Source: Bradyrhizobium tropiciagri (GTDB lineage: Bacteria > Pseudomonadota > Alphaproteobacteria > Rhizobiales > Xanthobacteraceae). Taken from it: DNA of 64,000 nucleotides. The translations under genes were made by a program, and so were the position numbers. The notes under the pieces are model-generated. The model did no database searches. It was given only the letters and a program-made list of their open reading frames with translations, and was not told the origin of the DNA. This document shows, piece by piece, positions 26,731 through 34,323 of this stretch. Location of the stretch: positions 62,001 through 126,000 of the forward strand of contig NZ_JAFCKF010000011.1 of NCBI RefSeq assembly GCF_018130545.1, written 5' to 3'. Position 1 is the first letter of the stretch. Each line of letters opens with the position of its first letter.

Positions 26731-27477
26731 ATGAATCGTCGCAAGATTCTGCAACTGGCGCTGCTGTCCGCGCCGGCGCTTGTGCTGTCGCGCCGGGCCT
26801 TCGCCGACGACGCCGAGCTCATCGTCGGCGCCAATGTCGGCGGGCCGCCCTTCGCCTTCAAGCAAGGTGACGCCTATACCGGTTTCGATGTCGAGATCTG
26901 GGCCGAGGTTGCCAAGGGGCTCAATCGCAAATGGCGCTTGCAACCGATGGAATTCGGCGCGCTGATCCCCGCGCTGCAGACCCGGAACATCGACGCGGTC
27001 GTGTCCCAGCTCTTCATCAAGCCGGCGCGCCAGAAGGTGATCGACTTCTCCGATCCCTATTACAACAGCGGTCTGGTCGCTGTGACGCGGGTCGACAATG
27101 CCGCGATCAAGACGCCGGACGATCTGACCGGGAAGACCATCGGCACCGAGACCGGTACGATCGCGGTCGACTACATCAAGGAGCATGTCAAGGACGCGAC
27201 GCTGGCGCAGCTGCCGAGCATCAACAACGCCCTGCTGGCGCTGGAAGCCGGCCGGACCGACGCCGTGATCTACGACACGCCGTTGCTGATGTACTACGCG
27301 AAGACGGCCGGCAAGGGGAAAGTCAAGGTGATCCTGCCGACGCTGGTCGGCCAGGACGTCGGCATCGGCTTTCAGAAGGGAAGCCCGCTGGTTGCGCCCG
27401 CCAATGCGCAGATCGCCGCCATGAAGGCCGATGGGCGCTATCAGGCGCTGACTGCCAAATGGTTCGGATCGGACTAG
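26731..27477 (+). CDS. Polar amino-acid ABC importer, periplasmic binding protein
   Basis: The 248-residue precursor starts MNRRKILQLALLSAPALVLSRRAFA, a cleavable signal (the early RR is not a full Tat motif). The mature domain is a family 3 solute-binding protein with FDVEIWAEVAKGLNRKW and DAVVSQLFIKPARQKVIDFSDPYYNS, which correspond to ligand-contacting segments. The ATG at 26731 follows GGGGAACTCAG; an ATG at 26695 that overlaps the phzF-like stop would add 12 residues ahead of the signal. It forms an importer with the next two genes. Confidence 0.9.
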   Translation: MNRRKILQLALLSAPALVLSRRAFADDAELIVGANVGGPPFAFKQGDAYTGFDVEIWAEVAKGLNRKWRLQPMEFGALIPALQTRNIDAVVSQLFIKPARQKVIDFSDPYYNSGLVAVTRVDNAAIKTPDDLTGKTIGTETGTIAVDYIKEHVKDATLAQLPSINNALLALEAGRTDAVIYDTPLLMYYAKTAGKGKVKVILPTLVGQDVGIGFQKGSPLVAPANAQIAAMKADGRYQALTAKWFGSD

Positions 27478-27482
27478 CCGGC

Positions 27483-28139
27483 GTGACCTTCGATTTCTCA
27501 GCCGTCGTCTCGGCATTCCCCGACCTGATGCAGGGATTGCAGCTTACGCTGATCATCGCGCTCGTCGGCCTGATCGGCGGGACGATCGTCGGCGTCCTCA
27601 CCGCGGTTGCCCTGACTTATGGCGGGCTGGCGGTAGTGACCCCCGCCCAGCTCTATGTCGCGTTGATCCGCGGTACGCCGATCGTGGTGCAGGTGATGTT
27701 CATCTACTTCGCGATGCCGATCCTGGCGGGTGTCAGGATCAGCGCGACCAGTGCTGCGATCATCACGCTGATCGTCAACTCCGGCGCCTACATCGCCGAG
27801 ATCGTCCGCGGCGCGCTCGAAAGCGTGCCGAAGGGATTGCAGGAAGTCGGCCTGTCGATGGGCTTGTCGCTGCCCGCGGTGCTTGCCTATGTCGTGGCGC
27901 CGATCGCATTCCGGCGGGCGCTGCCGGCGATGGGCAACCAGCTGGTCAACGTCGTCAAGGAAACCTCGATCTTCCTCGTCATCGGTGTCGGCGAGCTGAC
28001 GCGGCGCGGCCAAGAGATCATGGCGGAGAACTTCCGGGCGGTGGAGATCTGGACCGCGGTGGGCGCGATCTACCTGGTCGTGATCCTTGCCTTGACCGTC
28101 AGCCTGCGTCTGCTCGAACGTCGGGTGCGCATCCCATGA
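27483..28139 (+). CDS. Polar amino-acid ABC importer permease
   Basis: The 218-residue protein is a HisM/GlnP-type permease with about five helices. It contains YVALIRGTPIVVQVMFIYFAMP near the middle and the EAA-like loop GALESVPKGLQEVGLSMGLS. The GTG start at 27483 is inferred; it lies 5 bp after the binding-protein stop and gives the normal family N-terminus. The end overlaps the ATPase gene by 4 bp. A single permease gene suggests a homodimeric channel. Confidence 0.88.
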   Translation: MTFDFSAVVSAFPDLMQGLQLTLIIALVGLIGGTIVGVLTAVALTYGGLAVVTPAQLYVALIRGTPIVVQVMFIYFAMPILAGVRISATSAAIITLIVNSGAYIAEIVRGALESVPKGLQEVGLSMGLSLPAVLAYVVAPIAFRRALPAMGNQLVNVVKETSIFLVIGVGELTRRGQEIMAENFRAVEIWTAVGAIYLVVILALTVSLRLLERRVRIP

Positions 28140-28864
28140 GCATGGTCGAATTCAAGGGCACCACCAAGCAGTTCGGGCCGCACCTCGTGCTGAAGCCGAT
28201 TGATCTTGCGATCGAGCGCGGCGAGGTCGCCGTCGTGATCGGTCCCTCGGGATCGGGCAAGTCGACGATGCTCCGCTGCATCAACGTGCTCGAGAAGATC
28301 AGCGGCGGCGATCTCAGGGTCGACAATATCAGTGTGCTCGGCTCCGCGCAGGATGTCCGGCAGATCAGGCTGGAAGCCGGCATGGTGTTCCAGCAATTCA
28401 ACCTGTTTCCCAACCTGACCGCGGTCGAGAATGTCATGTTCGGGCCGGTCCGTGCCCGCGGGCAATCCAGGTCGGAGGCGCGCGACATCGCGACCGCGCT
28501 GCTGCAGAAGGTCGGCCTCGCCGAGCGCATGCATCACTATCCCTCGCAACTGTCGGGCGGCCAGCAGCAACGCGTCGCGATCGCCCGCGCGCTCGCGGTG
28601 CAGCCGAAACTCCTGCTGTTCGATGAGCCGACATCGGCGCTCGATCCGGAATTGCGCCAGGAAGTGCTCAAGGTCATGCAGGCACTTGCAGGCGAGGGGA
28701 TGACGATGGTCGTCGTCACCCACGAGATCGGTTTCGCGCAGCGGGTCGGCTCGCGGCTGCTGTTCATGGATGGCGGCAGCATCGTTCACGACGGCAATCC
28801 GGTGGAGCTGCTGTTGTCGCCGCCAAGCGAACGGTTCCGCGATTTCCTGCAACACGTTCATTAG
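28136..28864 (+). CDS. Polar amino-acid ABC importer ATPase (GlnQ-like)
   Basis: The 242-residue ATPase has Walker A GPSGSGKST, signature LSGGQQQRVAIARAL, Walker B LLLFDEPTSALDPEL and H-loop VTHEIGFA, with the compact size of GlnQ/HisP. It overlaps the permease by ATGA. It energises the amino-acid importer whose cassette also encodes a PhzF protein and a NylB-like hydrolase. Confidence 0.92.
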   Translation: MSMVEFKGTTKQFGPHLVLKPIDLAIERGEVAVVIGPSGSGKSTMLRCINVLEKISGGDLRVDNISVLGSAQDVRQIRLEAGMVFQQFNLFPNLTAVENVMFGPVRARGQSRSEARDIATALLQKVGLAERMHHYPSQLSGGQQQRVAIARALAVQPKLLLFDEPTSALDPELRQEVLKVMQALAGEGMTMVVVTHEIGFAQRVGSRLLFMDGGSIVHDGNPVELLLSPPSERFRDFLQHVH

Positions 28865-28895
28865 CCGCCGGCCCTGAACGGAGCTCATAGTCCTG

Positions 28896-30077
28896 ATGTC
28901 AGCATCGATCTTCGAAAGCACCCATGGATTTCCCCGGGCAAGCGTAAGTCTCGCCAATTGGCGGAGCGCGCCGTGGAATGTCTGGGCGTTCCGTCACGTG
29001 CCGGAGCTGATCCCGACGGCGCGCATCGCGTCCGCGTCCACCGCGCCGGAAGGCGCTCTGGCCGATCCGTCGCCGCTGCTGCGCGAAACCCTGCTGTTCG
29101 GCGACCGGCGCCTTGGCGTCGCTGAGGTGTTGCGCGAAACCTTCACCGATGCGCTGGTGGTCATGAAATCCGGCCGCTTCGTCGCCGACTTTCATGCCCC
29201 GCATTTCACCTCGAAGAGCCGGCATATCCTGTTCTCGGCCAGCAAGTCGGTGGCCGGCCTGCTGGCCGGCATCCTCGTGGGTGAGGGAAGGCTCGATCCC
29301 GCGCGACCGGTGACGGATTATGTGCCGGAGCTTGCCGCATCCGCATTCGGCGATGCTTCGGTCCGGCACGTCCTCGACATGCAGACCTGCCTTTCGTTCA
29401 CCGAGGACTATTCCGATCCCAACGGCAGCTTCGCGCGCTACCGGCGCGCCGGGATGCTGGATCCACCGCTCGCCGGCGAGCCGCCGGAAACCGTCATCGG
29501 CTTTCTCGCCTCGCTCAGGAAGGGCGAAGGAGAACATGGCGAGCGGTTCACCTATAGCTCTCCCAACTCTGATGTGCTCGGGCTCATCGTCGAGCGCGCA
29601 TCAGGCCAGCGCTATCCGGACTTGCTCACTGAAAAACTCTGGGAGCCCTTGCAGGCCCGGACGGACGCCGCCATCACCGTCGATGCCGAGGGCACCGCGC
29701 GGGCCGGCGGCGGGCTATCCATGAGCCCGCGCGATCTCGCGAGGATCGGGGAGATGGTACGTTGCGGCGGCAGCGTCGATGGTCGCCGCATCGTGCCGGA
29801 GCACTGGATTCGTGATACGGCTTGCGGCGGAGATGGGGCGTTGCAAGGCGGCACCTTTGCCAGCGTCCTGCCGGACGGGAGATATCGCAATCAATGGTAT
29901 CAGGTCGGCGACGGAACCGGATCACTGTTCGCGGTCGGCATTCACGGCCAATGGCTCTATGTGAATCCCGCGGCGGAGATCGTGATCGCCAAATTCTCGT
30001 CGCAACCGGACGCGTCCGACGATCCGGTTCGGCGCTTGAACGTCGCGCTGTTCAGGGCGATTCCGGCTCTCATGTGA
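28896..30077 (+). CDS. NylB-like (6-aminohexanoate-dimer-hydrolase-type) serine hydrolase
   Basis: The 393-residue protein has a class C beta-lactamase fold with S114-A-S-K117 (SxxK) and Y220 in TYSSPNSD. The spacing parallels S112, K115 and Y215 of the nylon-oligomer hydrolase NylB. C-terminal blocks also resemble NylB: GGLSMSPRDLARIG, IGIHGQWLYVNP and IAKFSSQPD. No signal peptide is seen, so it should act in the cytoplasm. It follows the amino-acid importer by 31 bp, so it may cleave an imported linear amide or amino-acid conjugate. Esterase activity is an alternative. Confidence 0.85.
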   Translation: MSASIFESTHGFPRASVSLANWRSAPWNVWAFRHVPELIPTARIASASTAPEGALADPSPLLRETLLFGDRRLGVAEVLRETFTDALVVMKSGRFVADFHAPHFTSKSRHILFSASKSVAGLLAGILVGEGRLDPARPVTDYVPELAASAFGDASVRHVLDMQTCLSFTEDYSDPNGSFARYRRAGMLDPPLAGEPPETVIGFLASLRKGEGEHGERFTYSSPNSDVLGLIVERASGQRYPDLLTEKLWEPLQARTDAAITVDAEGTARAGGGLSMSPRDLARIGEMVRCGGSVDGRRIVPEHWIRDTACGGDGALQGGTFASVLPDGRYRNQWYQVGDGTGSLFAVGIHGQWLYVNPAAEIVIAKFSSQPDASDDPVRRLNVALFRAIPALM

Positions 30078-30129
30078 TATTTGCGCCGGCGGCGGCCGAG
30101 GCCCGCGCCGCGACACGGCGGCCCGCGCG

Positions 30130-30660
30130 ATGAGTGCTGCCGATTATGCATCCGCCGTCACCAGCTCCGCCGTGATGGAGCGGCTCGCGCCGTTCGATCC
30201 GCGTGTCGTCGGAACGCTGCCGCTCGATCTTGCGGTGCCTGGCAGCGACATCGACATCGTCTGCCATGCGCCTGATACGAACGCTTTCGCTGATATCGTT
30301 TGGGCTCATTATCGATCGGCCGATGATTTCGCGCTCTACAGATGGATCTCGGAAACGCGTCCGGCGATTGCGCGCTTTGTCTTGAACGGCTGGCCGTTCG
30401 AACTGTTCGGCGATCAGCGTCCGGTGGACCAGCAGCCGGGCTGGATCCATTTCGAGGTCGAGCGGCGGCTGCTTGCGCTCGATGACGGACGGCTGCGGCG
30501 CGCCGTCGGCAGATTGAGGGCAGGCGGCGTCAAGACCGAGCCCGCATTCGCCGCTGTGCTCGGGATCACCGGAGATCCCTACCGCGCATTGCTCGAGCTT
30601 GCCGCTGAAACGGACGCCGTGTTGCGCACCCGGATTGCGGCCCTCGCAGGTTCCATTTGA
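30130..30660 (+). CDS. DUF4269-like protein with nucleotidyltransferase-like fold
   Basis: The 176-residue protein matches the DUF4269 pattern as I know it: an early VVGTLPLDLAVPGSDIDIVC segment that resembles the GS-x(n)-D-x-D metal motif of minimal nucleotidyltransferases, then a glutamate in FELFGDQRPVDQQPGWIHF. A catalytic role is unproven for the family. It begins 52 bp after the hydrolase gene and is the last gene of the cassette. Confidence 0.75.
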   Translation: MSAADYASAVTSSAVMERLAPFDPRVVGTLPLDLAVPGSDIDIVCHAPDTNAFADIVWAHYRSADDFALYRWISETRPAIARFVLNGWPFELFGDQRPVDQQPGWIHFEVERRLLALDDGRLRRAVGRLRAGGVKTEPAFAAVLGITGDPYRALLELAAETDAVLRTRIAALAGSI

Positions 30661-30675
30661 TGTGATGAAAATACG

Positions 30676-30708
30676 TCACGCGAAACCCGCAGGTTGTGGC
30701 TCGCGTGA
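30676..30708 (+). terminator. Hairpin after the amino-acid/NylB-like cassette
   Basis: TCACGCGA (30676-30683) pairs exactly with TCGCGTGA (30701-30708); AACC and GGTT can pair inside the loop. It starts 16 bp after the DUF4269-like stop but has no T tract, so it may be an end-of-transcript stabiliser rather than an intrinsic terminator. Confidence 0.45.
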
Positions 30709-30871
30709 GATGCGCTCCGCCTCATTTTCTCCTTGGCGTCACTGAATAGTCCGTGCCTCGCCCAAATGCTGGCGAGCCTACGAAGAAATTGACGTGCGCA
30801 AACTCATCGATCGGGAGTTCCCCATTCCCGATTCCGCGCGCGACACAAGAAAATCAAGGAGTCGTCTCTCC

Positions 30872-32059
30872 ATGTCTTTCAAGCAATGCACGCTTTGGTC
30901 TGTTCCCGTCTTGATTTGTCTCGGTGCGTCCGCAGTGCAGGCGCAGACCACGGTTACCCCGAATCCCGATGCACCGGCGGCGCTAGCCAATGCCAACATG
31001 CCGGACGCCTGCAAGCTGCTGACGCAGGGTGACCTCGAAGCCTTGTTCCCGGGCCGCCCGGTTGCAAGCAAAGGCGGGACTCTGAGCCCGGTCTATAAGG
31101 GTCCGCAGTACAATCAGAGCTGCATGTATACGGTCAAGGTGCCGAGCCCGACATCGAAATCCGAGCTGACCAAATTCACCACCATCACCATCGTGCAATC
31201 GGGCGAGCCGATCGACGGTCTGCGAGGCTCGACGGCGACCTTCGCCAACATGCGCTCGACCCGCGAGAGGCTGACGCAGGATCCGAAGCTGAACCTGAAG
31301 CTGGAGCCACTGTCCGGGATCGGCGATGAAGCTTTCGTGGAGACGTCGCCGTCGACCGTCACGGTTCGGGTACGCAAGGCGGATCTGATCTATGTCGTCA
31401 ATCTCGACATCTACTCGCCGCAGACCCAGCCGAATGTCGTCGCGCTCGCGACGCAGGCGGCCAAGCGCTGGAAGCCGGGCGTGGGCATGGTCGAGGCCGC
31501 TACGCCGATTGCCGCCAACGGCAGCGTCGATATCCCCGAGGACACCCGCGCCTCGTCGGCGGCGCCCGCGGACCAGTGGCCCGATGCCTGTGCGCTGCTG
31601 TCGCCCGAGGATGTCAGCGCGAATTTCGGCGACATGAAGATCGATCCGCCGCGCAAGACGATGGCGCAGCTCAAGCTGGAATCCCGTATCGACAAGGTCG
31701 AAACCCTGCCGAAGCCGATCCGTTGCGTCTACTCGACCAGCCGGACGGACATCGTCAATGGCGAGAAGCGCTTTGCGGTGTATGACGCCAGCCTGATCAT
31801 CTCCAACATGGCAGCGAACGACGAGCTGTCGAAGAAGTTCTATCAGATCGCGCGCAAGACCGGCGATGCCGACACCGATGTCCCCGGACTTGGCGATGAA
31901 GCCAGCATCAGCAAGATGAACTCGATTGTGATCAGGAAAGGACGGCTCGTGGTCGAGGTGCGGGTCAGCGGCGGTGACCGCGATCGCCAGCTGTATGACG
32001 ACGCCACACGGCGCGTGAACGCGCTGGCCAAGCTGGTCGCCGCCAAGCTGCAGCCCTGA
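30872..32059 (+). CDS. Secreted protein of unknown function with two similar halves
   Basis: The 395-residue precursor has a signal peptide (MSFKQCTLWSVPVLICLGASAVQAQ). The mature part contains two segments that start alike: MPDACKLLTQGDLEALFPG and WPDACALLSPEDVSANFGD. Each leads into a region with a cysteine before YTVKV or YSTSR and ends near GIGDEAFVE or GLGDEASIS. This points to an internal duplication of a domain of about 150-200 residues. No catalytic motif is recognised. The start is set by AAGGAG at 30856; an upstream ATG at 30794 lacks support. It converges on the iron-uptake operon. Confidence 0.82.
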   Translation: MSFKQCTLWSVPVLICLGASAVQAQTTVTPNPDAPAALANANMPDACKLLTQGDLEALFPGRPVASKGGTLSPVYKGPQYNQSCMYTVKVPSPTSKSELTKFTTITIVQSGEPIDGLRGSTATFANMRSTRERLTQDPKLNLKLEPLSGIGDEAFVETSPSTVTVRVRKADLIYVVNLDIYSPQTQPNVVALATQAAKRWKPGVGMVEAATPIAANGSVDIPEDTRASSAAPADQWPDACALLSPEDVSANFGDMKIDPPRKTMAQLKLESRIDKVETLPKPIRCVYSTSRTDIVNGEKRFAVYDASLIISNMAANDELSKKFYQIARKTGDADTDVPGLGDEASISKMNSIVIRKGRLVVEVRVSGGDRDRQLYDDATRRVNALAKLVAAKLQP

Positions 32060-32076
32060 TTGCGCAGATAGCGCGT

Positions 32077-32107
32077 GTTCCGGGCGGACGATCTATTCGC
32101 CCGGAAC
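32077..32107. terminator. Hairpin between convergent genes
   Basis: GTTCCGGGCG (32077-32086) and CGCCCGGAAC (32098-32107) form a perfect 10-bp stem with an 11-nt loop between the secreted-protein gene and the PepSY gene. It covers the PepSY stop codon. Neither strand has a T tract. Confidence 0.5.
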
Positions 32108-33307
32108 CAGGCTTGCGACCGGCGGCGCGGCGAGGCGGCGATGCCTGCGGCGGGACAGATAGAGCAGCAGGCCGGTCACGGCGAACAGCGGCATCATCGC
32201 GGCCGCCAGCATGAAGGCGAGTTTGCCGGGCCACCCCAGGATGGCGCCGCGGTGGATGTCGAGCACGCTGGCCAGCACCCGCTCGCCGAATGTCTTGTCG
32301 GCGTAGCGATCCGAGGAGATGACGCGCCCGGTGACGGCATCGATGCGGAATTCGTCGCGTACGCTCTCGAGCGACGAATCCCGCGGCCACGACCGCACCC
32401 GCACCGCCGTGCCCGCGCCGGCCGGCAGGGTCAGCAGAGCCCGTCCGTAATCGTTATTCTCCTGCTGCAGGAACGCTGACCAGACGTGATCGAACACGAG
32501 CGGTTTTGCCTCGGTCTTCGCCTCCGCCCTGGCTTCCCCCTTGCCGTCGGCAGCCGCCGCGCCGCGTGGTGATTTCGGTTGCATCGCTGCGGCTGTGGCC
32601 TGAGGCCGCGCCAACAGCCAGTTGGCGCCGGCCTTGTACCATTCGAACGAGTACCACAGCCCGGTCAGCGTCATCACCAGATAGACCGGCAGCACCCAGG
32701 TGCCGATCACGGCATGCAGCGAGCGGTGCAGGCCACGCCCGCGCAGGCCGAGATTGGGCTTCAGCCACATCTTCACGCTGCGCGCGCGGTGCGGCCAGCG
32801 CAGCACGAGGCCTGATATCAGCATCACGATCAGGCAGATCGCGGCGGTACCCGTGATCTTGCGGCCGAGACCATTGCCGTCGCCCGGCAGCAGCAGCCAG
32901 CGGTGCAGCTTGCGGACGGTGGCGAAGAAGTCCTCAGCCCGCGGCGAACCGAGCACGTGTCCGTTGTAGGGGTCGACATAGACCGAGGACGGCCGCGCGC
33001 CGCCGTCGCTGCGGGCAAAGCGGATGCGGGCTGCGGCCGATGGATCGCTGGACATGGTGACGGCCGAAACCTTGCCGAAACCGCCGGCCGCTTGCAGCCG
33101 CGCGACCAGTTCGTCCGGCGTGAGCCGCCGGGTGGCGCTGGCGTCGACATGCATCATCTGGCTGTTCAGGCTGGCCTCGATCTCATCCTCAAAGGCCATG
33201 GTCGCGCCGGTGAGCCCGACCACGGCCCAGAGCAGGGCCAGCACAAGACCAATGACGGAATGGACCTGCAACAGTGCGGCCTTGATCGGGCGCCGGACAT
33301 CACTCAT
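32093..33307 (-). CDS. PepSY-domain inner-membrane protein of the iron-uptake operon
   Basis: The 404-residue protein is of the PepSY-associated TM (PiuB-like) family. It has an N-terminal helix (HSVIGLVLALLWAVVGLTGA), a periplasmic loop with PepSY-type sequence, and three more helices near residues 150-170, 210-235 and 360-385, with conserved histidines (LHRWLLL, HRSLHAVIGTW). Such proteins often act as ferric-siderophore reductases in the inner membrane. It overlaps the binding-protein gene by 8 bp and is the last gene of the operon. Confidence 0.85.
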   Translation of the reverse strand: MSDVRRPIKAALLQVHSVIGLVLALLWAVVGLTGATMAFEDEIEASLNSQMMHVDASATRRLTPDELVARLQAAGGFGKVSAVTMSSDPSAAARIRFARSDGGARPSSVYVDPYNGHVLGSPRAEDFFATVRKLHRWLLLPGDGNGLGRKITGTAAICLIVMLISGLVLRWPHRARSVKMWLKPNLGLRGRGLHRSLHAVIGTWVLPVYLVMTLTGLWYSFEWYKAGANWLLARPQATAAAMQPKSPRGAAAADGKGEARAEAKTEAKPLVFDHVWSAFLQQENNDYGRALLTLPAGAGTAVRVRSWPRDSSLESVRDEFRIDAVTGRVISSDRYADKTFGERVLASVLDIHRGAILGWPGKLAFMLAAAMMPLFAVTGLLLYLSRRRHRRLAAPPVASLVPGE

Positions 33308-34322
33308 CGAATCCGGCCTTTCGGATCAAGGCGATTGCGGCCACTTGATGCGCGGCAATCTCGTCGACAGGCAGATCATCGGCGGAGAACGATCCGATCC
33401 CCTCGACGATCGGCGGCTGCTTTGCCGTCGGATGCAGGGGATATTCCAGCTCAGCGGCTGCAAAGATTGTCTGCGCCTCGGGCGTGACGAGGAATTCCAG
33501 GAAGTCGCGCGCGGCAGCCGGATGCGGTGCGTGCCGGGCGATCGCCGCGCCGGTCAGATTGACGTGACTGCCGCCCCCCGCGAACGCGGTCGGCACGGCT
33601 TTCACGGCGTCCGCCCACGCGCGCCAATCACTGCTTTCACGGCCGTCGCGGAGCTGGGCGAGCGCGACCGTGTTGCCGATGCCGATGGCGCAGCGACCTT
33701 CGGCGATCTGGCGGACCACGTCGTTGTCCTTGCCGGCCGGCTTGTGGGCGAGATTGGCCTTCAACCCGGCGAGCCAGGTCTCCGTTGCTTCTGCCCCGTG
33801 ATGCGCAAGATAGGCTGCGATCAGCGCGACATTGTTCTGGTGCGCGGCCGGCCGCATGCACAATTTTCCGCGCCATTTGGGATCGGCGAGGTCTTCATAG
33901 GTGATTGTGGTGAGGGCATCGTCCTTGCGTGCAAACAGCACGCGTGGACGGATGGCGAGCGCGATCCACTGGCCGTCCTTGCCGCGCAAGTTCACGGGCA
34001 CCGTCTGCTCAAGCGTGGGCGATGCAAGCGCCTGCGTCAGCCCGCGCGCAGCAAGCTGCGTTGTCTTGTCGAGACCGATGGTGAGCAGGACATCCGCGGG
34101 CGAATTGTCGCCTTCCGATGTCAGGCGATTGACCAGGCTGTCTTCGATGAAGACGGTCTTGACCTTGGTGCCGCGCGCGGCCGTGAAGGCCGAGATGACA
34201 GGCTCGACCAGATTGGCTTCCCGGGTCGAATACAGCGTGAGTTCGTCGGCGCGGACGGCGGCGGCGAGCGCGGTCGTGGCCAGGACGGCTAGCAGTCCGA
34301 TCGCTGTCCTACCTGCGCGCAT
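33300..34322 (-). CDS. FbpA/FutA-like periplasmic binding protein lacking the usual tyrosine pair
   Basis: The 340-residue precursor has a signal peptide cut near AVRA. The mature protein follows the ferric-ion-binding FbpA/FutA pattern: LTLYSTRE at the N-terminus, GKLCMRPAAHQNN, and SHVNLTGAAIARHAP before FLVTPEAQ. The segment that normally reads GNTYYLA is GNTVALA (V219, A220), so the adjacent iron-ligating tyrosines are missing. No ABC permease or ATPase follows. It may therefore bind a chelate or a different ligand. It starts 1 bp after the receptor gene. Confidence 0.85.
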   Translation of the reverse strand: MRAGRTAIGLLAVLATTALAAAVRADELTLYSTREANLVEPVISAFTAARGTKVKTVFIEDSLVNRLTSEGDNSPADVLLTIGLDKTTQLAARGLTQALASPTLEQTVPVNLRGKDGQWIALAIRPRVLFARKDDALTTITYEDLADPKWRGKLCMRPAAHQNNVALIAAYLAHHGAEATETWLAGLKANLAHKPAGKDNDVVRQIAEGRCAIGIGNTVALAQLRDGRESSDWRAWADAVKAVPTAFAGGGSHVNLTGAAIARHAPHPAAARDFLEFLVTPEAQTIFAAAELEYPLHPTAKQPPIVEGIGSFSADDLPVDEIAAHQVAAIALIRKAGFDE

Positions 34323-34323
34323 G

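Noticed and set aside
26931-27482. Upstream extension of the amino-acid permease frame through the binding-protein gene
   Set aside because: The extension is Arg/Asp/Gly-rich and overlaps a binding protein with clear family motifs. The permease sequence begins near 27483.
28896-30077. Beta-lactamase resistance determinant
   Set aside because: There is no signal peptide, and the C-terminal blocks match NylB-type amide hydrolases better than AmpC.
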